This document shows, in pieces, positions 43,189 to 51,968 of a DNA stretch of 64,000 nucleotides (within the stretch, counting starts at the first letter, position 1; every line of letters starts with the position of its first letter). The DNA is taken from contig JALHOF010000002.1 of NCBI GenBank assembly GCA_022843145.1, positions 215,092-279,091 of the forward strand. Direction: 5' to 3'. This stretch comes from Hyphomicrobium sp. (GTDB lineage: Bacteria > Pseudomonadota > Alphaproteobacteria > Rhizobiales > Hyphomicrobiaceae). Under the pieces are notes generated by a model, which saw only the letters and a program-made list of their open reading frames with translations, was not told the origin of the DNA and did not search any database. The translations under genes were made by a program, and so were the position numbers.

Positions 43189-44712
43189 TCACCAACCGAA
43201 GATACTCGTCAGCAGCGTGCCGCCCGCTTCGTTCTTTGGCTTGTGGCGAGAGACGCGGCTACGTGCCGGTTCGACTCTCGTCGCGTCGTCCGATCCACCA
43301 CGCCGGCGGGCAATCGACATGCCGCCGCACGAGCTAGAGATACGACGCGCGATGTCTTTCGACGGCGGCGGCGGCGGTTCCCAGTCTTTGCACGTCGCCC
43401 CGATCCGGCCCGGTTCCTGTCCGGCGCCTGGCAGGCAATAGAGCCCGCTGCCGTCGGCGCGGGGAGCGAAGCGAACGCCCGTCGCGCCGGCTTTCTGATC
43501 GTCGAGATCGCCGGCAAGATGATTGAGCACCTCGATGTGCAAACGCCCAGACTCTCCATTGAGCGGCTTGGCGCGTGCATGCATGTCGGTGATCGGCACA
43601 GCCTCGATGGCGCGCGGCGTGAGCTTGCCCTCTGCATCGCGTGAGAAAAGGACGCGCACCACTAGTCCGTAGTCGCGGCAGACGCCGAACCGCGCCATGT
43701 CCTGCATGCCGGGATGCAGAAGATTGCCGAGGCCGTAGAGTACGAGCTTGCCGTCGACGAGTTGAACACCCGCGGCCACATGCGCATGATGCCCAACCAC
43801 GATGTCGATGCCACTGCCTTTCGCCGCTTGGTCGCGCAGCTTGGCGACGTCGGCGTAACTTGCGCGCACCTGGAGTTCCGCCCCGTAGTGCACCGACAGA
43901 ATGCGCAAGTCACCCGAGGCGTCAGCGAGGCGCGCAATCGACTCACTGAAATCCTCGGCGCGGTTGAAGTTGAGCATTCCGGCGCGCGGGCGGCTGCCAT
44001 TCGACCCGCCTTCCGGCATGCCGCCTCCACCGATGCCGATGGCCGAGAGGCGAACGCGCGCGCCGTTGACCGTGACGTCGCCGGGCCGCGAGGCCTCGTC
44101 GCGGCCGACGCCGATACCGGGCCACGCCGCAAGTCCGTGCATCCTCGCAGCATCGAGATGGCGAAGCGTCTCGCGCACGCCCGCATCGCCGTAGTCGATG
44201 GCATGATTGTTCGCCGTCGAGACGACGTTGAGGCCCAGCCGGGCAAGGTGGTTAACCCCTGCGGGGTGGCTCTTGAAGTTGAACGACTTGGGATTGGCCT
44301 TCAGATCGTTGCGGTCGGTCACGACGGTTTCGAGATTGGCGAAATTGATGTCACCGTCGAACAGCGGCGCGATACCGCTCGTCAGCTCATGCCAGCCTTG
44401 CTTTTGGCCGTGACGGTAGCTGCCCGTCGCGACGACGGGCTGGTTGCTGCCGCCAAGGCCGAGGTCGCCGCCGAGCACGATGGTCACGACGTCGTCGCCC
44501 GTGTTCTCACTCGGCCGCTTTGTGCCAAATTCGCCGGTTGGATCGCTATCCCGATTTGGTCCGTGCGTTGCTGCCAGCGGCGCATTGGCGACGGCGATTG
44601 AACCAGCGGCGCCACGCTCGGAAGCGAAGGCCGCGCTGGAACTCAGCGCAAACACCGCGAGGCCCGACAACAGATGCCATCTCGTACGCACACGCCACCC
44701 CACGACCCACAC
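43189..44712 (-). CDS. CapA/PgsA-like metallophosphatase-fold protein
   Basis: A 507-residue exported protein (signal: RWHLLSGLAVFALSSSAAFASERG). The CapA domain shows VTIVLGGDLGLGG, INFANLETVVTD, NVVSTANNHAIDYGDAG, ILSVHYGAELQ and GIDIVVGHHAHV, the calcineurin-like metal-site motifs. Such proteins occur in polyglutamate capsule synthesis but also alone as envelope enzymes; no pgsBC partners are here. The C-terminal ~70 residues are basic and low complexity. It converges with the hydroxyacid oxidase gene. Confidence 0.87.
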   Translation of the reverse strand: MWVVGWRVRTRWHLLSGLAVFALSSSAAFASERGAAGSIAVANAPLAATHGPNRDSDPTGEFGTKRPSENTGDDVVTIVLGGDLGLGGSNQPVVATGSYRHGQKQGWHELTSGIAPLFDGDINFANLETVVTDRNDLKANPKSFNFKSHPAGVNHLARLGLNVVSTANNHAIDYGDAGVRETLRHLDAARMHGLAAWPGIGVGRDEASRPGDVTVNGARVRLSAIGIGGGGMPEGGSNGSRPRAGMLNFNRAEDFSESIARLADASGDLRILSVHYGAELQVRASYADVAKLRDQAAKGSGIDIVVGHHAHVAAGVQLVDGKLVLYGLGNLLHPGMQDMARFGVCRDYGLVVRVLFSRDAEGKLTPRAIEAVPITDMHARAKPLNGESGRLHIEVLNHLAGDLDDQKAGATGVRFAPRADGSGLYCLPGAGQEPGRIGATCKDWEPPPPPSKDIARRISSSCGGMSIARRRGGSDDATRVEPARSRVSRHKPKNEAGGTLLTSIFGW

Positions 44713-44952
44713 GTGTCCAACGTAGCGGTCGCAACAGCGATTGCCGAGAGATTCCGAGCGTCAACGCGAGAAAGTGCGCCAGCGTTTCTGCCGTGCCACA
44801 CTGCGCGCGCGGTGGTTGCGAGGCGGGACATGTCGGTCGTCAAGCCGCGCGTGCCGTGTCCCTGACGGCCGGATTGCTCGCACCAATGCAGCGGTTGTTT
44901 GGGTAAGAAGGCAACTCGAGTCGATGAACAGCCAGCACGCGCCAAGCATCGG

Positions 44953-45789
44953 CTACTTCCAGCCGTTCTTCAAAAGTGCGTCCTCGTCCGCCTTGGGCAG
45001 CGCTCGCTTGGCGCCGATGGCCTCCAGAATGCCCGCAATGGCCGACGTTTCGTTGCTGCCCGCCGGACTGAAATCCTTCTCCGGAATGGGGGGCGCGGCG
45101 GTGACCTGGGCGGCGCCTTCGACATGCCAAAGTCCATCGCCGTGACGGCAAGCGATCGCCGCCGTAACGGGCACAGCGTCATCGCGGTCGATCACCACCT
45201 CGAACTCGCGGCAGATCCGGCCGGTGCGGTCGCGGAACGAAGCGACGACCATCAGGTGACGCTTGTCGGCGTTCGCCGCATCAGCAGACACGGGCATGAA
45301 CTCACCGCTCGCGCGCTGCTCGAGAAGCGCCTTGACGGGCGATGCATGGCCGATCGGTCCGACCGCGACACCGAACTCAGATCCGTTTGCCGGTGCCATG
45401 CCGCGGCGGCCGAGCTGATAGCCCGCCAGCGATCCGATCACGAGGGCGATGGCGGCGGCCATCGGCAACGCATAGTGCGCGACCGCGGGCTTGGACTTTG
45501 CCCTGGACGGCAACGGCACCACCGTGCCCATCGCTGTCGCATCTCTGGACGGGCGAGATCCCAGGATGAGGTTCGTCAGTTTATCATCAGCGCGGGTAGC
45601 CAGTGCCTCGTCGTACGCCACTTTCGCAAGATTGCCCGACGCCATGAGCCGCTCGACGAAGAGCCGCGCGTCCTCATTCTCGCTCAGAAAGAGCGCGATC
45701 TTCGCCGCCTCGCCGGGATCCAGCTGACCATCAGCGAAGGCGACAAGTTTCGCGTCGGCGGGCCATTCATTGGCGGTGTTCTGGCTCAT
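44953..45789 (-). CDS. Anti-sigma factor-like membrane protein B
   Basis: A 278-residue protein: cytoplasmic N-terminus with the anti-sigma start DAKLVAFADGQLDPGEAAKIALFL, one membrane helix (AVAHYALPMAAAIALVIGSLAGYQL, about 102-126), and a periplasmic domain ending FRDRTGRICREFEVV...ACRHGDGLWHVEGAA. It is paralogous to the neighbour at 45786-46574, with which it overlaps by 4 bp, and is third in the ECF sigma operon. It lacks the zinc HxxxCxxC motif. The 44713-44952 gap holds no gene. Confidence 0.8.
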   Translation of the reverse strand: MSQNTANEWPADAKLVAFADGQLDPGEAAKIALFLSENEDARLFVERLMASGNLAKVAYDEALATRADDKLTNLILGSRPSRDATAMGTVVPLPSRAKSKPAVAHYALPMAAAIALVIGSLAGYQLGRRGMAPANGSEFGVAVGPIGHASPVKALLEQRASGEFMPVSADAANADKRHLMVVASFRDRTGRICREFEVVIDRDDAVPVTAAIACRHGDGLWHVEGAAQVTAAPPIPEKDFSPAGSNETSAIAGILEAIGAKRALPKADEDALLKNGWK

Positions 45790-46574
45790 GGCGCGGTTGT
45801 CTTCCTGTCCGTCGCCGGTGTGCGCTGATGTGCCCCGAGCATGGACAAAATGCTATCCAGTGACGATCTGGCCTCGTCCTCGGCGGGAACGTAGTACGCT
45901 TCGATGACCGAACCCGAGGGGGACGTGGCCGACACCTGATTGGTCACGGCACCGACGATCGTCCACGTCTCCGCGCCACTGCGGCACGCCACGACGAGTT
46001 GGGCCGGCACCTCTTCGCCAACCGAGGTGAACAATTCGACCTCGCGGCAAGCATTGCCGAAGCGATCCTTGAACGTCGCGCTCACAGCCGCGCGCCATGC
46101 GTCCGGTCCAGTCCACTCGGTCCCCGTATCCGAAACGTGATCGAGCGCCTGGGCCAACGTGCTCGCGGCAGGCACGTCGCCGATGGAGACCAAGGGCTCG
46201 GATCGCGCAGGCACAAGGCCATCGGCCGACATCAGCGATCCGATGCAGATCCCCAACAACAAGCATGCGGCCAGTGCGAAAGTCGACAGGCGCCAACGCC
46301 GATGCCGAGGGCCACATGCCGACGCCGCAGAGGTGGCGTGACCAGCGCCCCGCGCGCCCACGTTGCGAAGGAGCCGTTCGAACCACACCGGCACGCCGCC
46401 GAAATCGACGCCCGCATATGCACGACGCACCTGATATGTGGTGCGCTTGAACATTGCGACGGTCATGCGGGCATCCTCGTCGACAGCCAACACATGTTCG
46501 ACCGCGCGCCGCTTCTCGTCGCTCAACTGATCGTCGGCATAAGCGACGAGAATTTCGTCCCGCAGGCAGCTCAT
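45786..46574 (-). CDS. Anti-sigma factor-like membrane protein A
   Basis: A 262-residue protein with the start CLRDEILVAYADDQLSDEKRRAVEHVL (anti-sigma N-terminal helix pattern), a membrane helix (LSTFALAACLLLGICIGSLM), and a periplasmic domain with FKDRFGNACREVELF...ACRSGAETWTIVGAV, paralogous to the next gene. It overlaps the sigma gene by 4 bp, the classic sigma/anti-sigma coupling. It probably holds the sigma factor at the membrane until an envelope signal arrives. The start at 46574 is set by this overlap. Confidence 0.82.
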   Translation of the reverse strand: MSCLRDEILVAYADDQLSDEKRRAVEHVLAVDEDARMTVAMFKRTTYQVRRAYAGVDFGGVPVWFERLLRNVGARGAGHATSAASACGPRHRRWRLSTFALAACLLLGICIGSLMSADGLVPARSEPLVSIGDVPAASTLAQALDHVSDTGTEWTGPDAWRAAVSATFKDRFGNACREVELFTSVGEEVPAQLVVACRSGAETWTIVGAVTNQVSATSPSGSVIEAYYVPAEDEARSSLDSILSMLGAHQRTPATDRKTTAP

Positions 46575-47122
46575 GGCGAACGCTCCGCAGTGGTAGTCCG
46601 CTTCCGACTGGCAGGGCGCGGCATATCGATCGCTTCCGCAAGCTTGCGGCGCGCCCGCGCGAGCCGGCTCATGATCGTTCCGATCGGCACGCCGAGCGTA
46701 TCCGCCGCCTCCTGGTAGCTCATGCCGTCGATCGTCACGAGCGCGAGAACCGCCCGTTGTTCCTCCGGCAGATTGGCAACTTCGCCGCGAATGATGTCGA
46801 GATCCATTCTCGCCTCGAGCTGCTCGAGCGTCCGGGCGTCGAAGGCCGCCGTTTCCGCGATGTCGGGATCGTTCGAAGTGGGCCGCCGAACGGAGTAGCG
46901 CACGCGGTCGACGCGCACAGTCCGGATGATCTGGAACATCCAACTGTCGAGGCGTGTGCCCGGTTCGAACTGGTCGAGCCTCGACAAAGCCCTCTCGCAG
47001 GCAGACTGCAGCACCTCTTCGGCCTCCTCCATCGAACCCGTAAGTGAGTACGCGAACCGCCTCATGCGAGGCAGCAGAGCGACCAGCTCCTTGCGTACGT
47101 CCTGTCCCATCGCGGGATGCAT
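46571..47122 (-). CDS. ECF-family RNA polymerase sigma factor
   Basis: A 183-residue group IV sigma factor. Region 2 is LVALLPRMRRFAYSLTGSMEEAEEVLQSACERALSRLDQF...LDSWMFQIIRTVRVDRVR; region 4 is NLPEEQRAVLALVTIDGMSYQEAADTLGVPIGTIMSRLARARRKL. It is first in an operon with two anti-sigma-like proteins. A GGAAT-N16-CGTT promoter lies 23-47 bp upstream of the start, and five more copies precede nearby genes, so it is likely autoregulated and directs the local regulon. ATG 47110 is an alternative start. Confidence 0.95.
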   Translation of the reverse strand: MHPAMGQDVRKELVALLPRMRRFAYSLTGSMEEAEEVLQSACERALSRLDQFEPGTRLDSWMFQIIRTVRVDRVRYSVRRPTSNDPDIAETAAFDARTLEQLEARMDLDIIRGEVANLPEEQRAVLALVTIDGMSYQEAADTLGVPIGTIMSRLARARRKLAEAIDMPRPASRKRTTTAERSP

Positions 47123-47144
47123 CCTTGTTCGTGTCGACGGGTAA

Positions 47145-47169
47145 AACGCCGGCCCAGCGGGACTATTCC
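47145..47169 (-). promoter_or_regulatory. ECF promoter of the sigma/anti-sigma operon
   Basis: On the minus strand: GGAATAG, 14 bases, CGTT. The -35 element with its next bases (GGAATAGTCCC) is identical to that of the DUF6065-like gene. It sits 23 bp upstream of the sigma start codon, the expected arrangement for autoregulation. Confidence 0.8.
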
Positions 47170-47275
47170 ATTCGTATAACTGTTTTCAGTTGATTGCACA
47201 TGCGGCAGCTCGGAAGGCTTACCGAATGACGCGGCCAGCTCGGCGGGCGTACGATATGGCAGCCCTCTGCTGGGT

Positions 47276-47300
47276 GGAATAATGGGTTGCGCGCGGCGTT
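47276..47300 (+). promoter_or_regulatory. ECF promoter of the SLC13 permease gene
   Basis: GGAATAA-N14-CGTT. The -10 element ends only 9 bp before ATG 47310, implying a leaderless or nearly leaderless mRNA if this start is right. It is divergent from the sigma operon promoter. Confidence 0.7.
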
Positions 47301-47309
47301 CTTCTGGCC

Positions 47310-48827
47310 ATGAACAACAGTAGCAAAACCTCTCCGAACACTTTCGTTCCAGGTCCGGGCGGGGAAACCTGCGTTGCACGCGCATCGTGGGATACTGCGG
47401 GGATCGGAGTCGCGGCGCTTGCGACGGGGCTGCAACCGGCTCGAACGGCACTCGGACACCTGTCGAATTGGGCGCTTCCACTCGCTCTCGCCGCCGTTGT
47501 CGCAACCGCTGCGTGGTCGATGCCGGGTGAGTTGTCGAGGGACGGACGCATCGTCCTCGCTGTACTCGGCCTGTCCATCATCGGCTGGACGATGACCCGT
47601 ATCGGCGACACTGCGGTCGCGGTGGCAGCTGTCGTCGGTCTGTCTGCGTCCGGCGTGATCGAAAGCGCCGATCTCTATCGCTCGCTCGGCCACGAGTTGA
47701 TCTGGCTGCTGCTTGCGGCATTCCTCATAGCGGCCGTGCTTCGCGCCAGCGGAGTGATCGAGCCGCTCCTGATGTCGGTGGCCGGGCAAAACGTATCCGT
47801 GTCGCGCTTGTTCTATGCGCTGACCGGAGCGATCGCGGCCACCGCATTGATCATTCCGTCGACCTCGGCGCGTGCCGCGCTGCTGCTGCCGGTCTTTCTC
47901 ACGCTCACGGCTCAGGCGCGGTCCCGGCCATTGACCCGCGCGTTGGCGCTCCTCTTTCCAACGGTGATCCTGCTGTCCGCATCGGGGTCCCTCATCGGTG
48001 CCGGCGCGCATATCCTCGCCGCCGACGTGATGCGCGAGAAGGGCGGCGGCGCCGTCAATTATGTGGGTTGGCTGGTTCTTGCGATGCCGTTCGCATTGAT
48101 CAGCAGTTTCGCCGCAACGGCGATTATATTGCATACGTTCCTGTCGCCTGCGCTGCGCGCGCGCCGCGTCCGCCTCTCGAACGTCGATGCACTGCCGAAA
48201 GACTGGCGCACGCGGGCGATATTGGTCACCGTCGCGACGACGCTGGTGCTTTGGCTGACACAAACCACTCATGGTCTTGGCATGGGGCTCGTCGCCCTGG
48301 CCGGCGCCTTCGTCATGCTGAAGCTCGCGGGCCCCGTCATCAAATCGAAAGACGCCTTCAAAGCCGTCGAAGTGGAGTTGATCGTCTTTCTCGCGGCCAC
48401 GTTCACGATTGCGGACGCGATGATGAAGGCCGACGTCGACGACTGGCTTGCCGCCAGTTTCAAAGCTGCCGTGCCCAGCCTTGCGGAAGGGAACAGCGCT
48501 GTCGTGATCGCCGCCGTCGCGATCATCGCCTTGCTGTCGCACCTCGTCATCACATCGCGAACAGCCCGCGCGGCCGTGCTCCTTCCGTCGATCGTCTTGC
48601 CGCTGGCAAATCAGGGCGCCGACGTGACGACGCTGGTCCTGGTGACAATCGCCGGAACGGGCCTCTGCCAGACCATGGCGGTCAGCGCAAAGCCTGTTGC
48701 GATCTTCGCCAATGCACCGGTTCCGACCTACAGTTCCGCCGATCTTGCGCGGCTCAGCGCGTTTCTTCTTCCGATGATGTTCGTGCTCATCATGGCCTTC
48801 GCGCTGTTCGTCTGGCCGCATTTTTGA
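47310..48827 (+). CDS. SLC13 (DASS)-family anion permease
   Basis: A 505-residue inner-membrane transporter with about 11-12 helices. LGHELIWLLLAAFLIAAVLRASG and the duplicated substrate loops IIPSTSARAALLLPV and HLVITSRTARAAVLLPSIVLP (S-x-T and T-A variants) are the SLC13 signatures. The family carries dicarboxylates, sulfate or similar anions, often with Na+. The N-terminal ~45 residues are polar. Glycerate kinase follows under its own copy of the same promoter, so an organic-acid substrate such as glycerate or tartronate is possible (inference). Confidence 0.88.
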   Translation: MNNSSKTSPNTFVPGPGGETCVARASWDTAGIGVAALATGLQPARTALGHLSNWALPLALAAVVATAAWSMPGELSRDGRIVLAVLGLSIIGWTMTRIGDTAVAVAAVVGLSASGVIESADLYRSLGHELIWLLLAAFLIAAVLRASGVIEPLLMSVAGQNVSVSRLFYALTGAIAATALIIPSTSARAALLLPVFLTLTAQARSRPLTRALALLFPTVILLSASGSLIGAGAHILAADVMREKGGGAVNYVGWLVLAMPFALISSFAATAIILHTFLSPALRARRVRLSNVDALPKDWRTRAILVTVATTLVLWLTQTTHGLGMGLVALAGAFVMLKLAGPVIKSKDAFKAVEVELIVFLAATFTIADAMMKADVDDWLAASFKAAVPSLAEGNSAVVIAAVAIIALLSHLVITSRTARAAVLLPSIVLPLANQGADVTTLVLVTIAGTGLCQTMAVSAKPVAIFANAPVPTYSSADLARLSAFLLPMMFVLIMAFALFVWPHF

Positions 48828-48872
48828 TCGCATTAACGAGGACGAGCAGCCGTTTCGGCTTCTCGAAATCGG

Positions 48873-48897
48873 GGAATAGATCGCCGGTCGTGGCGTT
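48873..48897 (+). promoter_or_regulatory. ECF promoter of glycerate kinase
   Basis: GGAATAG-N14-CGTT, about 52 bp before ATG 48950. It lies 45 bp after the SLC13 stop, so the kinase can be transcribed independently. Confidence 0.78.
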
Positions 48898-48949
48898 CCT
48901 ATGGACATGTTGCAGAACTGTCATCTGCGCGGGCACAGGAGATACGCCA

Positions 48950-50254
48950 ATGACCTTCACCGTCCTCGTCGCGCCGTCGGGCTTCAAGGAAAGCCTCAGC
49001 GTAAGAGAAGTTACGGATGCGATTGCGACAGGCGTGTTGCGCGGACTTCCAGGCGCACGCATTCTCAAGGCTCCAATGGTCGATGGCGGCGAAGGAACGG
49101 TCGATGCGCTGATCGACGCGACGTGCGGATCGATCCACCGTGTGACCGTAACCGGGCCCGTCGGCTGCCCGGTGCAGAGCAAGTTCGGCATCCTCGGCGG
49201 AAGGGGACCACGCACGGCCGTCGTCGAAATGGCGGCGGCAGCCGGCCTTTCGCTCGTTCCGCGAGATCAGCGCGACCCGACTGTCACCACCAGCGCCGGC
49301 GTCGGCCAGCTCATCCGCGCCGCGCTCGATGCCGGCGTCGAGCGCATCCTGATCGGATGCGGCGACAGTGGCATCAACGATGCGGGTGCCGGAATGCTTC
49401 AGGCGCTCGGCGCGCGGCTCATCGACAAGGACGGACACGACATTGGACACGGCGGCGGCGCATTGCGCAATCTTGCGCACATCGATGTGTCGGATCTCGA
49501 TCCGCGACTCGGCCGGGTTCGCATCGACGCGGCGGTGAACTGGCACAACGTCTTGCTCGGCGAGCGCGGCGTCGCTCGAGTGTTCGGTCCGCAAAAGGGC
49601 GCGACGCCGGAGCAGGTGACGCAGCTGGAGGAAGGCGTGGAGCGCTTCGCGGCGATCGTGCGCTCGGATATCGGCATCGATGTCGGGCATGGACCCGGCA
49701 CGGGCGCATCGGGCGGGCTCGGCGCCGCGATCCAGGGCGTTCTCGGCGGGCAACTGCATCCGCGCTACGACATCGTGATGCAGTATCTGGCATTCGAGAC
49801 ATTGCTGCAGGAGGCCGATCTCGTGCTCACGGCCGAAGGCGCACTCGATGGCCAGACGCCGTTCGGCAAGATTCCGGCGGAAGTCGGCCGCCGGGCCCGC
49901 AGCCGCGGCATCCCCGTCATCGCGCTGGCCGGCACGATCGGCGACGGTTGCGCCGCGAACTTCAAGCACGGCATCGATGCGTTTGCCAGCATCGTCAAGA
50001 AACCTTGTTCACTCGAGGAGGCGATCGCGGACGCGCGGACGCTGCTCGTGCGTGCAGCCGAGGATGCGGTCAGGATGGTGCGCGTCGGCGTTACACTCGG
50101 TCAGCGCAACATACATCGCCCCGCAGCAGCAAGCGTTCGCGGCGCTCCGCTCGCGGTCAATCCAGACACGGGCAAAGCTGCGAAGCGAGAGTGGCTACGG
50201 TACGATTGGTTGCGCGCGGCACGCGATGGAGCGGTGACCAGGTCAGGCATCTGA
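48950..50254 (+). CDS. Glycerate 2-kinase (GlxK/GarK type)
   Basis: Phosphorylates D-glycerate to 2-phosphoglycerate. The protein shows the type I glycerate kinase pattern: VLVAPSGFKESLSVREVTDAIATGV, APMVDGGEGTVDALI, GCGDSGINDAGAGMLQALGA, GGLGAAIQGVLGG and LVLTAEGALDGQTPFGKIPAEVGRRA. The C-terminus (after about residue 380) extends some 50 residues beyond the usual end with low-conservation sequence. AGGAG precedes ATG 48950. It would feed glycerate from glyoxylate or imported acids into glycolysis. Confidence 0.93.
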   Translation: MTFTVLVAPSGFKESLSVREVTDAIATGVLRGLPGARILKAPMVDGGEGTVDALIDATCGSIHRVTVTGPVGCPVQSKFGILGGRGPRTAVVEMAAAAGLSLVPRDQRDPTVTTSAGVGQLIRAALDAGVERILIGCGDSGINDAGAGMLQALGARLIDKDGHDIGHGGGALRNLAHIDVSDLDPRLGRVRIDAAVNWHNVLLGERGVARVFGPQKGATPEQVTQLEEGVERFAAIVRSDIGIDVGHGPGTGASGGLGAAIQGVLGGQLHPRYDIVMQYLAFETLLQEADLVLTAEGALDGQTPFGKIPAEVGRRARSRGIPVIALAGTIGDGCAANFKHGIDAFASIVKKPCSLEEAIADARTLLVRAAEDAVRMVRVGVTLGQRNIHRPAAASVRGAPLAVNPDTGKAAKREWLRYDWLRAARDGAVTRSGI

Positions 50255-50470
50255 GCAGGAATGCTTAAGAATGCGCATCGCAGGCCGCATCGATGACCTG
50301 ATGACCGGCTGCCTCCGTACCAATTTGGCGGCAATCTTGCAGCACGGGCTGAAACAGCAGAGGTCGCAGGCGCAATGAGAGTCGTTATAGTGCCCGAGAT
50401 CATCGCCCCGGCAATCGGGAAAAAATCCTGTTTCTGGCAGGCCGCCTCACGACTGCAGGAAGGAACACCG

Positions 50471-51874
50471 ATGTATTTCATGCGTCCAATTGCATACCCA
50501 CGCAAAGTCCTTCGCCGCTCTCTCGTCGCTTTGGCAGTCGTAGCTGGATGGCAATTGGCAGCCTCGATATCCGGTCCTCAACTCGCGCTCGTGACGGAGG
50601 CAAAAGCCGACGACGACGACGATGGCGGTGGTGGTGGCTTTCGCGGCGGCGGTGGCTTCCGAATGAAAGGCTTTGGCATTCCCGGAATTCGGCTTGGCAA
50701 AATCCCGCGGTTCATCATGCCGGGCTATGCGCCTCGGTACCGATCACGCTCGCGCCCGCGGAGTACTGCCCGGGCCTCGGCGACCGCGCCACGCCGTGCG
50801 CGCGGAGAACTGATCGTCGCCGGACTGTCGGCGGATAACATCAGCGAGCTTCAGCAGAACGGTTTCACTGTATCGGCGTCACGCGAATCCAATTCGCTCG
50901 GCACAAGCGTGAGCCGAATAGAGCCGCCCGCGCGCCTCGGCACAAAGAGCGCATTGCGCAGAGTGTTAGACGTTGCGCCGGCAGCAACGGCGGCACGCAA
51001 TGATCGCTTCCAGAGGTCCGCCATCGGGCCGTACCGGCCGATGGGACAATCCTGCGGTGCGGGTTGCGAAGCCTTCGTGCTGACGGGTTGGCAGTCGAAC
51101 TACCTTAAATGCCAACTTCCGCACACCATTGGTGTTATCGATACCGGCGTCGATCCTGCTCATCCGAGCCTTGCGGGCGCGAACATCGAATTCGCAACAG
51201 TGCGACGACAGGATCGCGGCCCATCCAACCCCGCCCACGGTACAGGTGTCGTCAGTCTCCTCGTCGGCCAGCCCGGGTCGGATATCGTCGGCGTCGTGCC
51301 GCGGGCCAGGGTAGTTGCCGTCGACGCCTTCCATGCTTCCGGAAGCAACGACACGACGAATGCGTTCGATCTCGTCGCGGCGCTCGACGTGATGGCCGAG
51401 CGAAAAATCCGGATCGTCAATCTCTCGCTTGCCGGCCCGGAAAACTCCGTACTTGCCGCATCCGTCGCGCAGCTCGTCGACCGAGGCACGACATTGATCG
51501 CGGCGGCCGGCCCATCGGCAGGCCAGAGCCGCGGGTATCCCGCAAGATATCCCGGTGTAATCGCCGTGGCCGCCATCGATGGCGAAGGACGTCCGTCGCG
51601 GCTCTCGGCGAGAGGCACACATATCTCGTACGCCGGTCCTGGAGTGGGCATGTCCGTTGCGTCGCCCGGGGGCAAATCACGATTGGCTACGGGCACGTCG
51701 TTCGCAGCACCGCTCGTCTCGGCGGCATTCGCATCAGCTAAATTCGGCGCGGGTGGCGACAAGGCGCGGGCGCTCGCGACGATCCAGTCCATTGCGAAAG
51801 ATCTCGGAGCGCCGGGCCGCGATCCGATCTTCGGATGGGGCCTCGTGCAATTCCCGCCGATCGGCGGATGCTGA
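50471..51874 (+). CDS. Secreted S8 (subtilisin-like) serine protease
   Basis: About 467 residues: N-terminal signal/anchor (RRSLVALAVVAGWQLAASISG), an acidic-Gly segment (DDDDDGGGGGFRGGGGFR), a prodomain-like part, then the peptidase with the catalytic triad Asp in IGVIDTGVDPAHPSL, His in NPAHGTGVVSLLVG and Ser in ATGTSFAAPLVSAAF. ATG 50471 has AGGAAGGA upstream and starts the signal peptide. No consensus ECF promoter is visible upstream, although GGAAT at 50259-50263 occurs with a poor -10. It may act on envelope or exported proteins, including anti-sigma domains. Confidence 0.9.
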   Translation: MYFMRPIAYPRKVLRRSLVALAVVAGWQLAASISGPQLALVTEAKADDDDDGGGGGFRGGGGFRMKGFGIPGIRLGKIPRFIMPGYAPRYRSRSRPRSTARASATAPRRARGELIVAGLSADNISELQQNGFTVSASRESNSLGTSVSRIEPPARLGTKSALRRVLDVAPAATAARNDRFQRSAIGPYRPMGQSCGAGCEAFVLTGWQSNYLKCQLPHTIGVIDTGVDPAHPSLAGANIEFATVRRQDRGPSNPAHGTGVVSLLVGQPGSDIVGVVPRARVVAVDAFHASGSNDTTNAFDLVAALDVMAERKIRIVNLSLAGPENSVLAASVAQLVDRGTTLIAAAGPSAGQSRGYPARYPGVIAVAAIDGEGRPSRLSARGTHISYAGPGVGMSVASPGGKSRLATGTSFAAPLVSAAFASAKFGAGGDKARALATIQSIAKDLGAPGRDPIFGWGLVQFPPIGGC

Positions 51875-51895
51875 CCTCAACACGAAATCACATAG

Positions 51896-51923
51896 GGTTG
51901 GCGGATCGCGAGATCCGCCAACC
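51896..51923. terminator. Bidirectional hairpin between convergent genes
   Basis: Perfect 12-bp stem GGTTGGCGGATC / GATCCGCCAACC closed by a GCGA tetraloop (GNRA type), 21 bp after the protease stop and 45 bp from the end of the opposing gene. Confidence 0.65.
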
Positions 51924-51968
51924 GGAATCCGCCTTCCGGCATTTTGACCGGAATGCGGGAGGCCAGCG

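Noticed and set aside
47163..48908. A 581-codon minus-strand frame opposite the SLC13 gene
   Set aside because: The antisense SLC13 product has clear membrane helices and signatures; the minus frame is a low-complexity Arg/Gln/His shadow.
50259..50283. ECF promoter for the subtilase gene
   Set aside because: GGAAT is present but the -10 position reads CGCA, not CGTT, and it is about 190 bp from the start codon; membership in the regulon is left open.
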